NCBI RefSeq assembly: GCF_022539315.1
Contig: NC_066338.1
Location: 930,001 to 994,000, forward strand
Direction: 5' to 3'
Source: Serinus canaria
Taxonomy: Eukaryota > Chordata > Aves > Passeriformes > Fringillidae
Length of the DNA stretch: 64,000 nucleotides
The notes under the pieces were generated by a model. That model saw only the letters and a program-made list of their open reading frames with translations, did no database searches and was not told where the DNA came from. Positions 33,851-46,700 of the stretch are shown here, piece after piece. The position numbers were made by a program, and so were the translations under genes. Every line of letters begins with the position of its first letter. Positions within the stretch are counted from its first letter, which is position 1.

Positions 33851-34499
33851 TGTCCTGGTTTAGGGCAAATTTGGAGAGAATCCCCAAAAAGGGCTTCTCC
33901 AAAAGCAAACCCACAGGCCCCTTCCCCAATTGGTTCAGGAAGAATTCCTCGGAGAGAGGTGGAAAGAACCTGTTTATTTGACAAGCACAGCACCCCCCAG
34001 CACACACAATGAACAATACCGGATGACACCACTCTTCCACTGCTCTGAGAAAGATGACAAATTCAGAAAAGTCTCTCCTGGGGGTTTGCTGTTGTCAGTC
34101 CCTCCGGTGCTGAGGCAGCTGCTGCAGCCACAAGGTGTAACCTCTCTCTCTCGGTGTTCTGAATCCCAGTCCGGAGCAGTCAGCAGGTCCAACGGGGGGG
34201 GGGGGGGGGAGAACAGTCCAGAAAGGAATTTGGACTGTTTAGCTAAGGTAACTAATGAGAAGGGGGGAAAGAAGCAAGAGCAAGCAAAGCAGAAGCGAAG
34301 CAGAAGCAAGAGCGAGAGCAAAAAGCAGGGCAAAAAGCAGAGAAGCCGCAACATGCACTGGTGCTATCTGTATGTCCCGCCGAGTAGCTGATAGGAGGCC
34401 CAAAACAAAACTCTCACTCTGCCAGTCTTAAAGGCACAGAACATAATATCCAGCATAAATTACATACACACGAATGGGGATAACAGTCACCCTAGGACA
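33851..34499 (-). repeat. 5' LTR of ERV-B copy 2
   Basis: 649 bp with intact TGTCCT/AGGACA ends and an intact AATAAA. The short G-run accounts for its smaller length. Followed at 34500 by CTCCT, the right target-site duplication. Confidence 0.9.
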
Positions 34500-35876
34500 C
34501 TCCTAAAATTCTGCATTGAGCAGGATGCTTCCCAGGATTAAGCTGCCACCAGTGCCATGTCACGCTGCTTTGAGAGTGCCAAGTACCTTCTGAAAACTGA
34601 CTCCAAGAACCAGGGTTGGTGAGTCTTGCTTCCAGGAAAAAGGTGCAGCGTTGCGTTGGTGTTCCAGGGCTTGTGGCTCAGAGCAGCCTTCTGGCTCAAA
34701 AAATTCCGCATTGTGCAGGATGCCTCCCAGGACCAAGCTGGCACCTATTACAGGGGTTTTTCTGAGGGTCTCAGGATGAGGAGGAAGAGACGAAAACGTT
34801 GACTTCCATATCTCAGAAGGCTTTGATTGATTATTAAAAGTATTATATAAGATTATAGATACTCTACTAAAGAGAGTAAAAGAGAAAGGTTTCACTACAA
34901 GGCTAAAACTAAGAATAGCATAGGAATGTGTAAAAACTGAAGTCGTCTCAGCCCGAGACAGGGCCGAAACAGGTGGAATTGGGCTAGGCTCTTCATGGCA
35001 AACAATTTTGACGGGAGTCAATCACAGATTTGCCCGTGGCCTTCCACAGCAGCAGATAAGAATTGTTTACCGATGTTCCTGAGGCTACTCAGCCTCAAAA
35101 GAAAGGAAAAAATCCTAAGTAAAGGATTTTTCATAAAAGATGTTAGCAACAGGCACCAGTGCCAACTTGGGCTTGTTTGAGAGTGCCAAGTACCTCCTGC
35201 AAACTGACCCCTAGAACCAGGGTTGGTGAGTCTTGTTTCTCCAGGAAAACGGGCGGTGTTGTATGTTCCAGGGCCTGTGGCTCTGAGCAGCCTTCTGGCT
35301 CAAAAAATTCCGCATTGCCGAACTATGCCTCCTAGACGCAAGCTGGCACCAGTGCCAACTTGGGCTGGTTTGAGAGTGCCAAGTACCTCCTGCAATCTGA
35401 AGCTTGGAACCAGGGTTGGTGAGCTATGTTTCCAGGGAAAATTGGCAGCGTTGGTTGTTCCCGGGCCTGTGGCTTCGGAGCAGCCTACTCTCTCCTAAAA
35501 TTCCGCATTGCGCAGGATGTCTCCCAGGACCAGCTTGCAAAGTGCCCACTTGGGCTTGTGTGAGAGTGCCAAGTACCTCCTGCAAACTGACCCCTAGAAC
35601 TAGGGTTGGAGATTTTAACAAACCTGGGAAATGAGGCAAAGTTTTTGTTCCAGGGCTTGTGGCTCAGAGCAGCCTTCTGGCTCTTAAATTCCGCATTGCG
35701 CAGGATGCCTCCCAGGACCAAGCTGGCACCCAGTGCCTACTTGGGCTTGTTTGAGAGTGCCAAGAACCTCCTTAAAACTGACACCTAGAACCAGGGTTGG
35801 GGGGTCTTATTTCTCCAGGAAAACGGGCGGTGTTTGTGTTCCAGGGCCTGGTACTCAGAGCAGCTTTCTGGCTCCT
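34500..35876 (-). repeat. S2 satellite block 2, tandem duplicate of block 1
   Basis: Same monomers, same solo LTR and same order as 26586-27939, so this is a duplicate of that block, not an independent array. It has many single-base insertions relative to block 1 (for example within 34760-34990), which look like uncorrected long-read errors. Confidence 0.9.
34746..35151 (-). mobile_element. Solo LTR of element C, duplicate of 26832-27217
   Basis: 406 bp, with the same GGCACC duplication (34740-34745 and 35152-35157) and same position as 26832-27217. It is about 20 bases longer through scattered one-base insertions. Confidence 0.85.
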
Positions 35877-37190
35877 TGTCATGGTTTAGGGCAAATTTGG
35901 AGAGAATCACCAAAAAGGGCTTCTCCAAAAGCAAACCCACAGGCCCCTTCCCCAATTGGTTCAGGAAGAATTCCTCGGAGAGAGGTGGAAAGAACCTGTT
36001 TATTTGACAAGCACAGCACCCCCCAGCACACACAATGAACAATACCGGATGACACCACTCTTCCACTGCTCTGAGAAAGATGACAAATTCAGAAAAGTCT
36101 CTCCTGGGGGTTTGCTGTTGTCAGTCCCTCCGGTGCTGAGGCAGCTGCTGCAGCCACAAGGTGTAACCTCTCTCTCTCGGTGTTCTGAATCCCAGTCCGG
36201 AGCAGTCAGCAGGTCCAACGGGGGTGGGGGGGGGGGGGAGAACAGTCCAGAAAGGAATTTGGACTGTTTAGCTAAGGTAACTAATGAGAAGGGGGGAAAG
36301 AAGCAAGAGCAAGCAAAGCAGAAGCGAAGCAGAAGCAAGAGCGAGAGCAAAAAGCAGGGCAAAAAGCAGAGAAGCCGCAACATGCACTGGTGCTATTTGT
36401 ATGTCCCGCCGAGTAGCTGATAGGAGGCCCAAAACAAAACTCTCACTCTGCCAGTCTTAAAGGCACAGAACATAATATCCAGCATAAATTACATACACAC
36501 GAATGGGGATAACAGTCACCCTAGGACATTCCACCCCTTATCCCCATATCGTCAAACAATTTCATTCTCACCCCACAATCAGGTCTCCCTGAGGTACACA
36601 TCGTGTTGTTCCATCTCTCTGCATCACCCACCATGTGCATCCTGGTCCCTGAGCAAAAACAACCCCACGGATGGGTTTGTCCGTACTTGAGGCAGAATTG
36701 ATCCACACTGTCCTCCCTAACAAACCTTTGACATGTACCACTGGGACTTTATCTCCATCTATTATATTCAGGGACTCAGACTGGGCAGGACCTGCTCGGT
36801 TAGTGGAACCTCGAGTGTTAACTAACCAGGTAGCCTTTGCTAAGTGCTGCTCCCAATTTTTGAAGGATCCCCCACCCAAGGCTTTCAGTTGGGTTTTTAG
36901 TAGCCCATTGTACCTCTCTACCTTCCCTGCAGCAGGTGCATGGTAGGGGATATGGTACACCCACTCAATACCATGTTCCCTAGCCCAGGTGTTGATGAGG
37001 CTGTTCTTGAAATGAGTCCCATTGTCTGACTCAATCCTCTCAGGGGTACCATGCCTCCAAAGGACCTGCTTTTCAAGGCCTAGGATGGTGTTACGGGCAG
37101 TGGCATGAGACACAGGGTAGGTTTCCAACCATCCCGTGGTGGCTTCTACCATGGTCAGCACGTAGCGCTTGCCTTGGCGTGTCTGGGGCA
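35877..37190 (-). mobile_element. ERV-B copy 3, partial, ends near the gap
   Basis: Starts with a 3' LTR (35877-36528, 652 bp, first bases TGTCAT instead of TGTCCT, G-run interrupted by one T) and continues through the polypurine tract into the integrase end of pol. The left flank (GGCTCCT) is the same as that of copy 2. ERV-B similarity stops near 37190; the next 23 bases before the gap match neither ERV-B nor, as far as seen, another part of the window. Confidence 0.88.
36568..37190 (-). pseudogene. pol: pol 3' fragment of ERV-B copy 3 (integrase end)
   Basis: Open over the last roughly 200 codons of pol, equal to residues about 845-1041 of copy 2, including Asp890 and Glu926 of integrase. 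The upstream part is lost at the assembly gap, so the gene is a fragment here; whether it is whole in the genome is unknown. Confidence 0.8.
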
Positions 37191-37213
37191 GGGGTGATGC
37201 AGGCTATGTCGGA

Positions 37214-37713
37214 NNNNNNNNNNNNNNNNNNNNNNNNNNNNNNNNNNNNNNNNNNNNNNNNNNNNNNNNNNNNNNNNNNNNNNNNNNNNNNNNNNNNNNN
37301 NNNNNNNNNNNNNNNNNNNNNNNNNNNNNNNNNNNNNNNNNNNNNNNNNNNNNNNNNNNNNNNNNNNNNNNNNNNNNNNNNNNNNNNNNNNNNNNNNNNN
37401 NNNNNNNNNNNNNNNNNNNNNNNNNNNNNNNNNNNNNNNNNNNNNNNNNNNNNNNNNNNNNNNNNNNNNNNNNNNNNNNNNNNNNNNNNNNNNNNNNNNN
37501 NNNNNNNNNNNNNNNNNNNNNNNNNNNNNNNNNNNNNNNNNNNNNNNNNNNNNNNNNNNNNNNNNNNNNNNNNNNNNNNNNNNNNNNNNNNNNNNNNNNN
37601 NNNNNNNNNNNNNNNNNNNNNNNNNNNNNNNNNNNNNNNNNNNNNNNNNNNNNNNNNNNNNNNNNNNNNNNNNNNNNNNNNNNNNNNNNNNNNNNNNNNN
37701 NNNNNNNNNNNNN
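37214..37713. other. Assembly gap (500 N)
   Basis: Exactly 500 N, a placeholder. It lies between the ERV-B array and the S1 satellite, so the junction of the two and the number of ERV-B units are unknown. Confidence 0.99.
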
Positions 37714-40700
37714 GCCGAAGGAGGTGCCGGTTCCCGGCGTCTATCGGAAGAAGCCGCGGTCCGGAGTGCACAGCGACTGGCAGAATTCTCTGTGCGTGAA
37801 CAAGCCGCTTCATCGCATCCGGGCGACAGAGTGCTCGGCAGATGCTGAGACGCGTTAAACGAAGGCGCAAAGCACCGGGATTGAGTGCACAGCTCTCAAA
37901 CTGAGCCATGACAAGAAATATTCACTTTCTAGACCTATAAGCTTCCTTTAACAGACGAAGGGAAAAAGTTCTCGGACAACTTTATATTGCAACTTTCTAA
38001 GCTATTTGAAGCACTCCTTTTGGAATCTTTCTTTATCTTTTCGCCTCGGAGCTGATATTAATTCGAATAGCTTTACGAAAAACGTCCGGGGATACTTATT
38101 GTTCTGGCACAGTTTTTTCTTAAGAGAAAGCCTGGAAAATCATTTTCCCTAAGATGAGAGAGAGGTCGGCAGATGCTGAGACACGTTAAACGAAGGCGCA
38201 AAGCACCGGGATTGAGTGCACAGCTCTCAAACTGAGCCAGGACAAGAACTAACCACTTTCCAGACGTTTAAGTTTCGTTTAACATACGAAGGGAAAAAGT
38301 TCTCGGACAGCTTTTCTTTGCACCTTTCTAAGCTATTTGAAGCACTCCGGGGGGAATCTTACTCTTTCTTTTAGTATCGAGAGCATGATAAGAACTTCGA
38401 ACTAGCTTTATGATGAAAAACGTCTGGGGATTCTTCTTGTGCTGGACACAAGTTTTTTCTTGAGAGAAAGCCGGTAAAAGCTTTTTCGGTAAGATGTAGG
38501 CGGCACGAGCCGCAGAAGACGGGGTTACCGCACACCCTGGCCGAAGGAAGGTTGCCGGTTCCCGGCGTCTATCGGAAGAAGCCGCGGTCCGGAGCGCACA
38601 GCGGACCGGCACAAAGCTCTGTGCTGCGATACAGGGCCGCTTCTTCGCCTCCGGGCGACGGAGACAGCTGGGCAGCATGCTGAGACGCGTTTAACGAAAG
38701 GCCGCAAAGGCCGCGGGAGACGTTGAGTGCACAGCTCTCAAACTCGAGCCAGGACAAGAAACTAACCACTTTCCAGACGTTTAAGGGGGTTCCTGTCACA
38801 GACGAAGGGAAAAAGTTCGCGGACAACTCTTTCTTAGCACCTTTCTAAGCAATCTGAAAGCACTCCGTGGGCGAATCTTAATTTTTCTTTTCGCCTCGGA
38901 GCTGACTAGGAATACGACTAGCTTATGAGAAACACACCGCCGGGGGGATTCACATTACTGTGGCTGGCACAGTTCCTATTCTTGAGAGAAAGCTCTGGAC
39001 AAGCTGTCTTCGGTAAGCTGTAGGCGCGAAGAGCCGCAGAAAGACGGCCGGGCGTCTGACCGCACACTGGCCGAAGGACACGGAAGGCTGCCGGTTCCCG
39101 GCGTTCTATCGGCAGAAGGCGCGGTCAGGGAGCGCACAGCGACCGGCCCAATGCCCTGTGCGCGAACAAGCCTGCTTCTCTCGCCCTCCGGGCGGACCAG
39201 AGAGCTCGGGAGATGCTGAAGACGCCGTAATTAAACGAAAGCCGCAAAATGCACCGGGGATTGAGTGCACAGCTCTCAAACTGAGCCAGGACAAGAACTA
39301 ATCACTTTCCAGACGTTTAAGCTTCCTTTAACAGACGAAGGGAAAAAGTTCGCGGACAACTTTTCTTTGCACCTTTCTAAGCGATTTGAAGCACTCCGTT
39401 GGGAATCTTACTTTTTCTTTTCGCCTCGGAGCTGATATAATTCGACTAGCTTTATGAAAAACGTTTGGGGATTCTTCCTGTGCTGGCACAGTTTTTTCTT
39501 GAGAGAAAGCCTGGAAAACATTTTTCGCTAAGATGTAGGCGGCAAGAGCCGCAGAAGACGGGTTACCGCCACTCGCCGAAGGTAGGTGCCGGTTCCCGGC
39601 GTCTTTCGGCAGAAGCCGCGGTCCGGAGCGCACAGCGACCGGCACTATGCTCTGTGCGTGAACAAGCTGCTTCTTCGCCTCCAGGTGACGGAGAGCTCGG
39701 CAGATGCTGAGACGCGTTAAACGAAAGCGCAAAGCACCGGGATTGAGTGCACAGCTCTCAAACTGAGCCAGGACAAGAACTAACCACTTTCCAGACGTTT
39801 AAGTTTCGTTTAACAGACGAAGGGAAAAAGTTCGCGGACAACTTTTCTTTGCACCTTTTTAAGCTATTTGAAGCACTCCCTTTGGAATCTTACTTTTTCT
39901 TTGCCTCGGAGCAGATAGAAATTCGACTAGCTTTATGAAAAACGTCCGGGGATTCTTATTGTGCTGGCACAGTTTTTTCTTGAGAGAAAGCCTGGAAAAT
40001 CTTTTTAGCTAAAATGTAGGCGGCAAGAGCCGCAGAAGACGGGTTACCGCAACTGGCCGAAGGTAGGTGCCGGTTCCCGGCGTCTTTCGGCAGAAGCCGC
40101 GGTCCGGAGCGCACAGCGACCGGCACAATGCTCTGTGCGTGAACAAGCTGCTTCTTCGCCTCCAGGTGACGGAGAGCTCGGCAGATGCTGAGACGCGTTA
40201 AACGAAAGCCCAAAGCACCGGGATTGAGTGCACAGCTCTCAAACTGAGCCAGGACAAGAACTAATCACTTTCCAGACGTTTAAGCTTCCGTTTAACAGAC
40301 GAAGGGAAAAAGTTCGCGGACAACTTTTCTTTGCACCTTTCTAAGCTATCTGAAGAACTCCATGGTGAATCTTAATTTTTCTTTTCATCTCGGAGCTGAT
40401 AGGAATACGTCTAGATTTATGAAAACAAGTCCGGGGATTCTTCCTGTGCTGGCACAGTTTATTCTTGAGAGAAAGCCTGGAAAAGCTTTTTCGCTAAGAT
40501 GTAGGCGGCAAGAGCCGCAGAAGACGGGTTACTGCAACTGGCCGAAGGAAGGTGCCGGTTCCCGGCGTCTTTCGGCAAAAGCCGCGGTCCGGAGCCCACT
40601 GCGACTGGCACAATGCTCTGTGCGCGAACAAGCCGCTTCTTCGCCTCCGGGCGACAGAGAGCTCGACAGATGCTGAGACGCGTTAAACGAAAGCGCAAAA

Positions 40701-43700
40701 GCACCGGGATTGAGTGCACAGCTCTCAAACTGAGCCAGGACAAGAACTAATCACTTTCCAGACGTTTAAGCTTCGTTTAACAGACGAAGGGAAAAAGTTC
40801 TCGGACAACTTTTCTTTGCACCTTTCTAAGCAATTAAAGCACTCCCTTTGGAATCTTACTTTTTCTTTTCGCCTCGGAGCTGATATTAATTCGGCTAGCT
40901 TTATGAAAAACGTCCGGGGAATCCTATTGTGCTGGCACCGTTATTTCTTGAGAGAAAGCCTGAAAAAGCTTTTTCGCTAAATGTAGGCGGCAAGAGCCGC
41001 AGAAGACGGGTTACCGCAACTCGCCGAAGGTAGGTGCCGGTTCCCGGCGTCTTTCGGCAGAAGCCGCGGTCCGGAGCGCACAGCGATCGGCACAATGCTC
41101 TGTGCGCGAACAAGCCGCTTCTTCGCCTCCGGGCGACCAAGAGCTCGGCAGATGCTGAGACGCGTTAAACGAAAGCGCAAAGCACCGGGATTGAGTGCAC
41201 AGCTCTCAAACTGAGCCAGGACAAGAACTAACCACTTTCCAGACGTTTAAGCTTCGTTTAACAGACGAAGGGAAAAAGTTCTCGGACAACTTTTCTTTGC
41301 ACCTTTCTAAGCAATTAAAGCACTCCGTGGAGAATCTTACTTTTTCTTTTCGCCTCGGAGCTGATATTAATTCGGCTAGCTTTATGAAAAACGTCCGGGG
41401 ATTCTTATTGTGCTGGCACCGTTATTTCTTGAGAGAAAGCCTGAAAAAGCTTTTTCGCTAAATGTAGGCGGCAAGAGCCGCAGAAGACGGGTTACCGCAA
41501 CTCGCCGAAGGTAGTTGCCGGTTCCCGGCGTCTTTCGGCAGAAGCCGCGTTCCGGAGCGCACAGCGATCGGCACAATGCTCTGTGCGCGAACAAGCCGCT
41601 TCTTCGCCTCCGGGCGACGGAGAGCTCGGCAGATGCTGAGACGCGTTAAACGAAAGCGCAAAGCACCGGGATTGAGTGCACAGCTCTCAAACTGAGCCAG
41701 GACAAGAGCTAATCACTTTCCAGACATTTAAGCTTCCGTTAACAGACGAAGGGAAAAAGTTCTCGGACAACATTTCTTTGCACCTTTCTGAGCTATTTGA
41801 AGCACTCTGTGGGGAATCTTACTTTTTCTTTTGCCTCGGAGCAGATAGAAATTCGACTATCTTTATGAAAAACGTCCGGGGATTCCTATTGTGCTGACAC
41901 AGTTTTTTCTTGAGAGAAAGCCTGGAAAAGCTTTTTCGCTAAGATGTAGGCGGCAAGAGCCGCAGAAGACGGGTTACCGCAACTCGCCGAAGGTAGGTGC
42001 GGGTTCCCGGCGTCTTTCGGCAGAAGCCGCGGTCCGGAGCGCACAGCGACCGGCACAATGCTCTGTGCGCGAACAAGCTGTTTCTTCGCCTCCGGGCGAC
42101 GGAGAGCTCGGCAGATGCTGAGACGCCTTAAATGAAAGCCAAAAGCACCGGGATTGAGTGCACAGCTCTCAAACTGACCCAGGACAAGAACTAATCACTT
42201 TCCAGACGTTTAAGCTTCGTTTAACAGACGAAGGGAAAAAGTTCTCGGACAGCTTTTCTTTGCACCTTTTTAAGCTATTTGAAGCACTCCTTATGGAATC
42301 TTACTTTTTCTTTTGCCTCGGAGCAGATAGAAATTCGACTAGCTTTATGAAAAACGTCCGGGGATTCTTATTGTGCTGGCACAGTTTTTTCTTGAGAGAA
42401 AGCCTGGAAAAGCTTTTTCGCTAAGATGTAGGCGGCAAGAGCCGCAGAAGACGGGTTACCGCAACTCGCCGAAGGTAGGTGCGGGTTCCTGGCGTCTTTC
42501 GGCAGAAGCCGCGGTCCGGAGCGCACAGCGACCGGCACAATGCTCTGTGCGCGAACAAGCTGTTTCTTCGCCTCCGGGCGACGGAGAGCTCGGCAGATGC
42601 TGAGACGCGTTAAACGAAAGCCAAAAGCACCGGGATTGAGTGCACAGCTCTCAAACTGACCCAGGACAAGAACTAATCACTTTCCAGACGTTTAAGCTTC
42701 GTTTAACAGACGAAGGGAAAAAGTTCTCGGACAACTTTTCTTTGCAACTTTCTAAGCTATTTGAAGCACTCCTTTTGGAATCTTACTTTATCTTTTCGCC
42801 TCGGAGCTGATATTAATTCGGCTAGCTTTATGAAAAACGTTTGGGGATTCTTCCTGTGCTGGCACATTTTTTTCTTGAGAGAAAGCCTGGAAAAGCTTTT
42901 AAGGTAATACGTAGGCGGCAAGAGCCGCAGAAGACGGGTTACCGCAACTGGCCGAAGGAAGTTGCTGGTTCCCGGCGTCGTTCTGCAAAAGCCGCGATCC
43001 GGAGCCCACAGCGACCGGCACAATGCCTTGTGATCGAACAAGCCGCTTCTTCGCATTCGGGCGACGGAGAGTTCGGCAGATGCTGAGTCGCGTTAAACGA
43101 AGGTGCAAAGCACCGGGATTGAGTGCACAGCTCTCAAACTGAGCCAGGACAAGAACTAACCACTTTCCAGACGTTTAAGCTTCGTTTAACAGACAAAGGG
43201 AAAAAGTTCCTGGACAACTTTTCTTTGCACCTTTCTAAGCTATTTGAAGCACTCCCTGGGGAATCTTACTTTTTCTTTTCGTCTCAGAGCTGATATTAAT
43301 TCGACTAGCTTTATGAAACACATCCGGGGATTCTTATGGTGGTGACACAGTTTTTTCTTGAGAGAAAGCCTGGAAAAGTTTTTAGCTAAGATGTAGGCGG
43401 CAAGAGCCGCAGAAGACGGGTTACCGCAACTGGCCGAAGGAAGTTGCTGGTTCCCGGCGTCGTTCTGCAAAAGCCGCGATCCGGAGCCCACAGCGACCGG
43501 CACAATGCCTTGTGATCGAACAAGCCGCTTCTTCGCATTCGGGCGACGGAGAGTTCGGCAGATGCTGAGACGCGTTAAACGAAGGCGCAAAGCACCGGGA
43601 TTGAGTGCACAGCTCTCAAACTCAGCCAGGACAAGAACTAATCACTTTCCAGACATTTAAGCTTCCGTTAACAGACGAAGGGAAAAAGTTCTCGGACAAC

Positions 43701-46700
43701 TTCTCTTTGCACATTTCTAAGCTATCTGAAGCACTCCATGGTGAATCTTAATTTTTCTTTTCGTCTCGAAGCTGATAGGAATACGCCAAGATTTATGAAA
43801 ACAAGTCCGGGGATTCTTATTGTGCTGGCACAGTTTTTTCTTGAGAGAAAGCCTGGAAAAGCTTTTTTGCTAAGATGTAGGCGGCAAGAGCCGCAGAAGA
43901 CGGGTTACCGCAACTGGCCGAAGGAAGGTGCCGGTTCCCGGCGTCTATCAGAAGAAGCCGCGGTCCGGAGCGCACAGCGACCGGCACAATGCTCTGTGCG
44001 CGAACAGGCCGCTTCTTCGCCTCCGAGCAATGGAGAGGTCGGCAGATGCTGAGACGCGTTAAACTAAAGCCAAAAGCACCGGGATTGAGTGCACAGCTCT
44101 CAAACTGAGCCAGGACAAGAACTAATCACTTTCCAGACATTTAAGCTTCGTTTAACAGACGAAGGGAAAAAGTTCTCGGACAACTTTTCTTTGCACCTTT
44201 CTAAGCTATTTGAAGCACTCCTTTTGGAATCTTACATTTTCTTTTCGCCTCGGAGCTGATATTAATTCGACTAGCTTTATGAAAAACGTCCGGGGATTCT
44301 TACTGTGCTGGCACAGTTTTTTTTTGAGAGAAAGCCTGGAAAAGCTTTTTTGCTAAGATGTAGGCGGCAAGAGCCGCAGAAGACGGGTTACCGCAACTGG
44401 CCGAAGGAAGGTGCCGGTTCCCGGCGTCTATCAGAAGAAGCCGCGGTCCGGAGCGCACAGCGACCGGCACAATGCTCTGTGCACGAGCAAGCCGCTTCTT
44501 CGCCTCCGGGCAACGGAGAGGTCGGCAGATGCTGAGACGCGTTAAACAAAAGCCCAAAGTACCGGGATTGAGTGCAGAGCTCTCAAACTGAGCCAGGACA
44601 AGAACTAACCACTTTCCAGACATTTAAGCTTCGTTTAACAGAAGAAGGGAAAAAGTTCTCGGACAACTTTTCTTTGTGCCTTTCTAAGCTATTTGGAGCA
44701 CTCAGTGGGGAATCTTACTTTTTCTTTTCGTCTAGGAGCGAATAGGAATTCGAGTAGCTTAATGAAAACACGTCTGGGGATTCTTATTGTGCCGACACAG
44801 TTTTTTCTTGAGAGAAAGCCTGGAAAAGCTTTTTCGCTAAGATGTAGGCGGCAAGAGCCGCAGAAGACGGGTTACCGCCACTCGCCGAAGGAATGTTCCG
44901 GTTCCCGGCGTCTATCAGAAGAAGCCGCGGTCCGGAGCGCACAGCGACTGGCACAATGCTCTGTGCGCGAAAAAGCCGCTTCTTCGCTCCGGGCGACGGA
45001 GAGCTCGGCAGATGCTGAGACGCGTTAAACGAAAGCGCAAAGCACCGGGATTGAGTGCACAGCTCTCAAACTCAGCCAGGACAAGAACTAATCACTATCC
45101 AGACGTTTCAGCTTCCGTTAACAGACGAAGGGAAAAAGTTCCCGGCAAACTTTTCTATGCACCTTTTAAGCTATTTGAAGCACTCCTTTTGGAATCTTAC
45201 TTTTTCTTTTGCCTCGGAGCAGATAGAAATTCGAGTAGCTTAGTGAAACACGTCCGGGGATTCTTATTGTGTTGGCACAGTTTTTTCTTGAGAGAAAGCC
45301 TGGAAAAGCTTTTCCGCTAAGATGAGAGAGAGGTAGGCAGATGCTGAGACGCGTTAAACAAAAGCCCAAAGCACCGGGATTGAGTGCACAGCTCTCAAAC
45401 TCAGCCAGGACAAGAACTAATCACTTTCCAGACGTTTCAGCTTCCGTTAACAGACGAAGGGAAAAAGTTCCCGGACAACTTTTCTTTGCACCTTTTAAGC
45501 TATTTGAAGCACTCCGTGGGGAATGTTGCTTTTTCTTTTCGCCTTGGAGCTGATAGAAATTCGACTAGCTTTATGAAAAACGTCCGGGGATTCTTATTGT
45601 GCTGGCACAGTTTTTTCTTGAGAGAATGCCTGGAAAAGCTTTTTCGCTAAATGTAGGCGGCAAGAGCCGCAGAAGACGGGTTACCGCAACTGGCCGAAGG
45701 AAGGTGCCGGTTCCCGGCGTCTATCGGAAGAAGCCGCGGTCCGGAGCGCACAGCGACCGGCACAATGCTCTGTGCGCGAACAAGCCGCTTCATCGCATCC
45801 GGGCGACAGAGTGGTCGGCAGATGCTGAGACGCGTTAAACGAAAGCCCAAAGCACCAGGATTGAGTGCACAGCTCTCAAACTCAGCCAGGACAAGAACTA
45901 ACCACTTTCCAGACATTTAAGCTTCATTTAACCGATTGAAGGGTAAAACTTCCCTGACAACTTTTCTTTGCACCTTTTTAAGCTATTTTGAAAGCCCTCC
46001 CTTGCTTGGGAGGATCTTACTTTTTCTTTGCGTCTGGGAGCTGATCTGATAGAAATTCGAAGAGCTTTATGGAGAAACGTTCCGGGGATTCTTATTGTGC
46101 TGGCACAGTTTTTCTTGAGAGAAAGCCTGGAAAAGCTTTTTCGGCTAAGAGGTAGGCGGCCAAGAGCTGCCAGAAGACGGGTTACCGCAACTGGCCGAAG
46201 GAAGGTGCCGGATTCCCGGCGTCTATCGGAAAGAAGAAAGAAGAAAGCCGGCGGTCCGCGAGCGCACACAGCGACTGGCAGAAATTCTATGGTTGCGTGA
46301 AACACAAGCCGCTTCATCGCATCCGGGCGTACAGAGTGGCTCGGGCCGATGCTTGAGACGCGTTTAAACGAAGAGGCGCAAAGCAAAGCACGGGATTGAG
46401 GGCACAGCTCTCAGAACTGAGCCAGGACAAGAAATAATCAATTCTAGACCTATTAAGCTTCCTTTAACAGACGAAGGGAAAAAGTTCTGCGGAAAACTTT
46501 CTTTGCCCCTTTCTAAAGCTATCTGAAAAGCACTCCTGGTGAATATGTAATTTTTCTTTCGTCGCGGAGCTGATCAGGAAATACGTCTAGATTATGAAAA
46601 CAAGTCCGGGGATTGCTTACTGTGCTGGCAACAGTTGTATTCTTGAGAGTAACGCCTGGAGAAAAGCTTTTTCGCTAAAGAGGTAGGCATGGCACGAGCG

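Larger units (their letters stand above)
27940..34499 (-). mobile_element. ERV-B proviral copy 2, coding-intact
   Basis: LTR-gag-pol-LTR on the minus strand with both frames open throughout. A 5-bp target-site duplication CTCCT is at 27935-27939 and 34500-34504. Removing the provirus restores the S2 monomer phrase GGCTCCTAAAATTC, so this is a genuine insertion into S2. The two LTRs differ at about three sites besides G-run length, which implies a recent insertion. It has no env. Confidence 0.92.

Noticed and set aside
33748..34032. N-terminal extension of Gag by 95 codons into the LTR
   Set aside because: It would start inside the 5' LTR and cross the primer-binding site; the first ATG after the leader is the better start.
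37091..37909. Frames crossing the second N-run
   Set aside because: Same reason; they join ERV-B or stub sequence to satellite.
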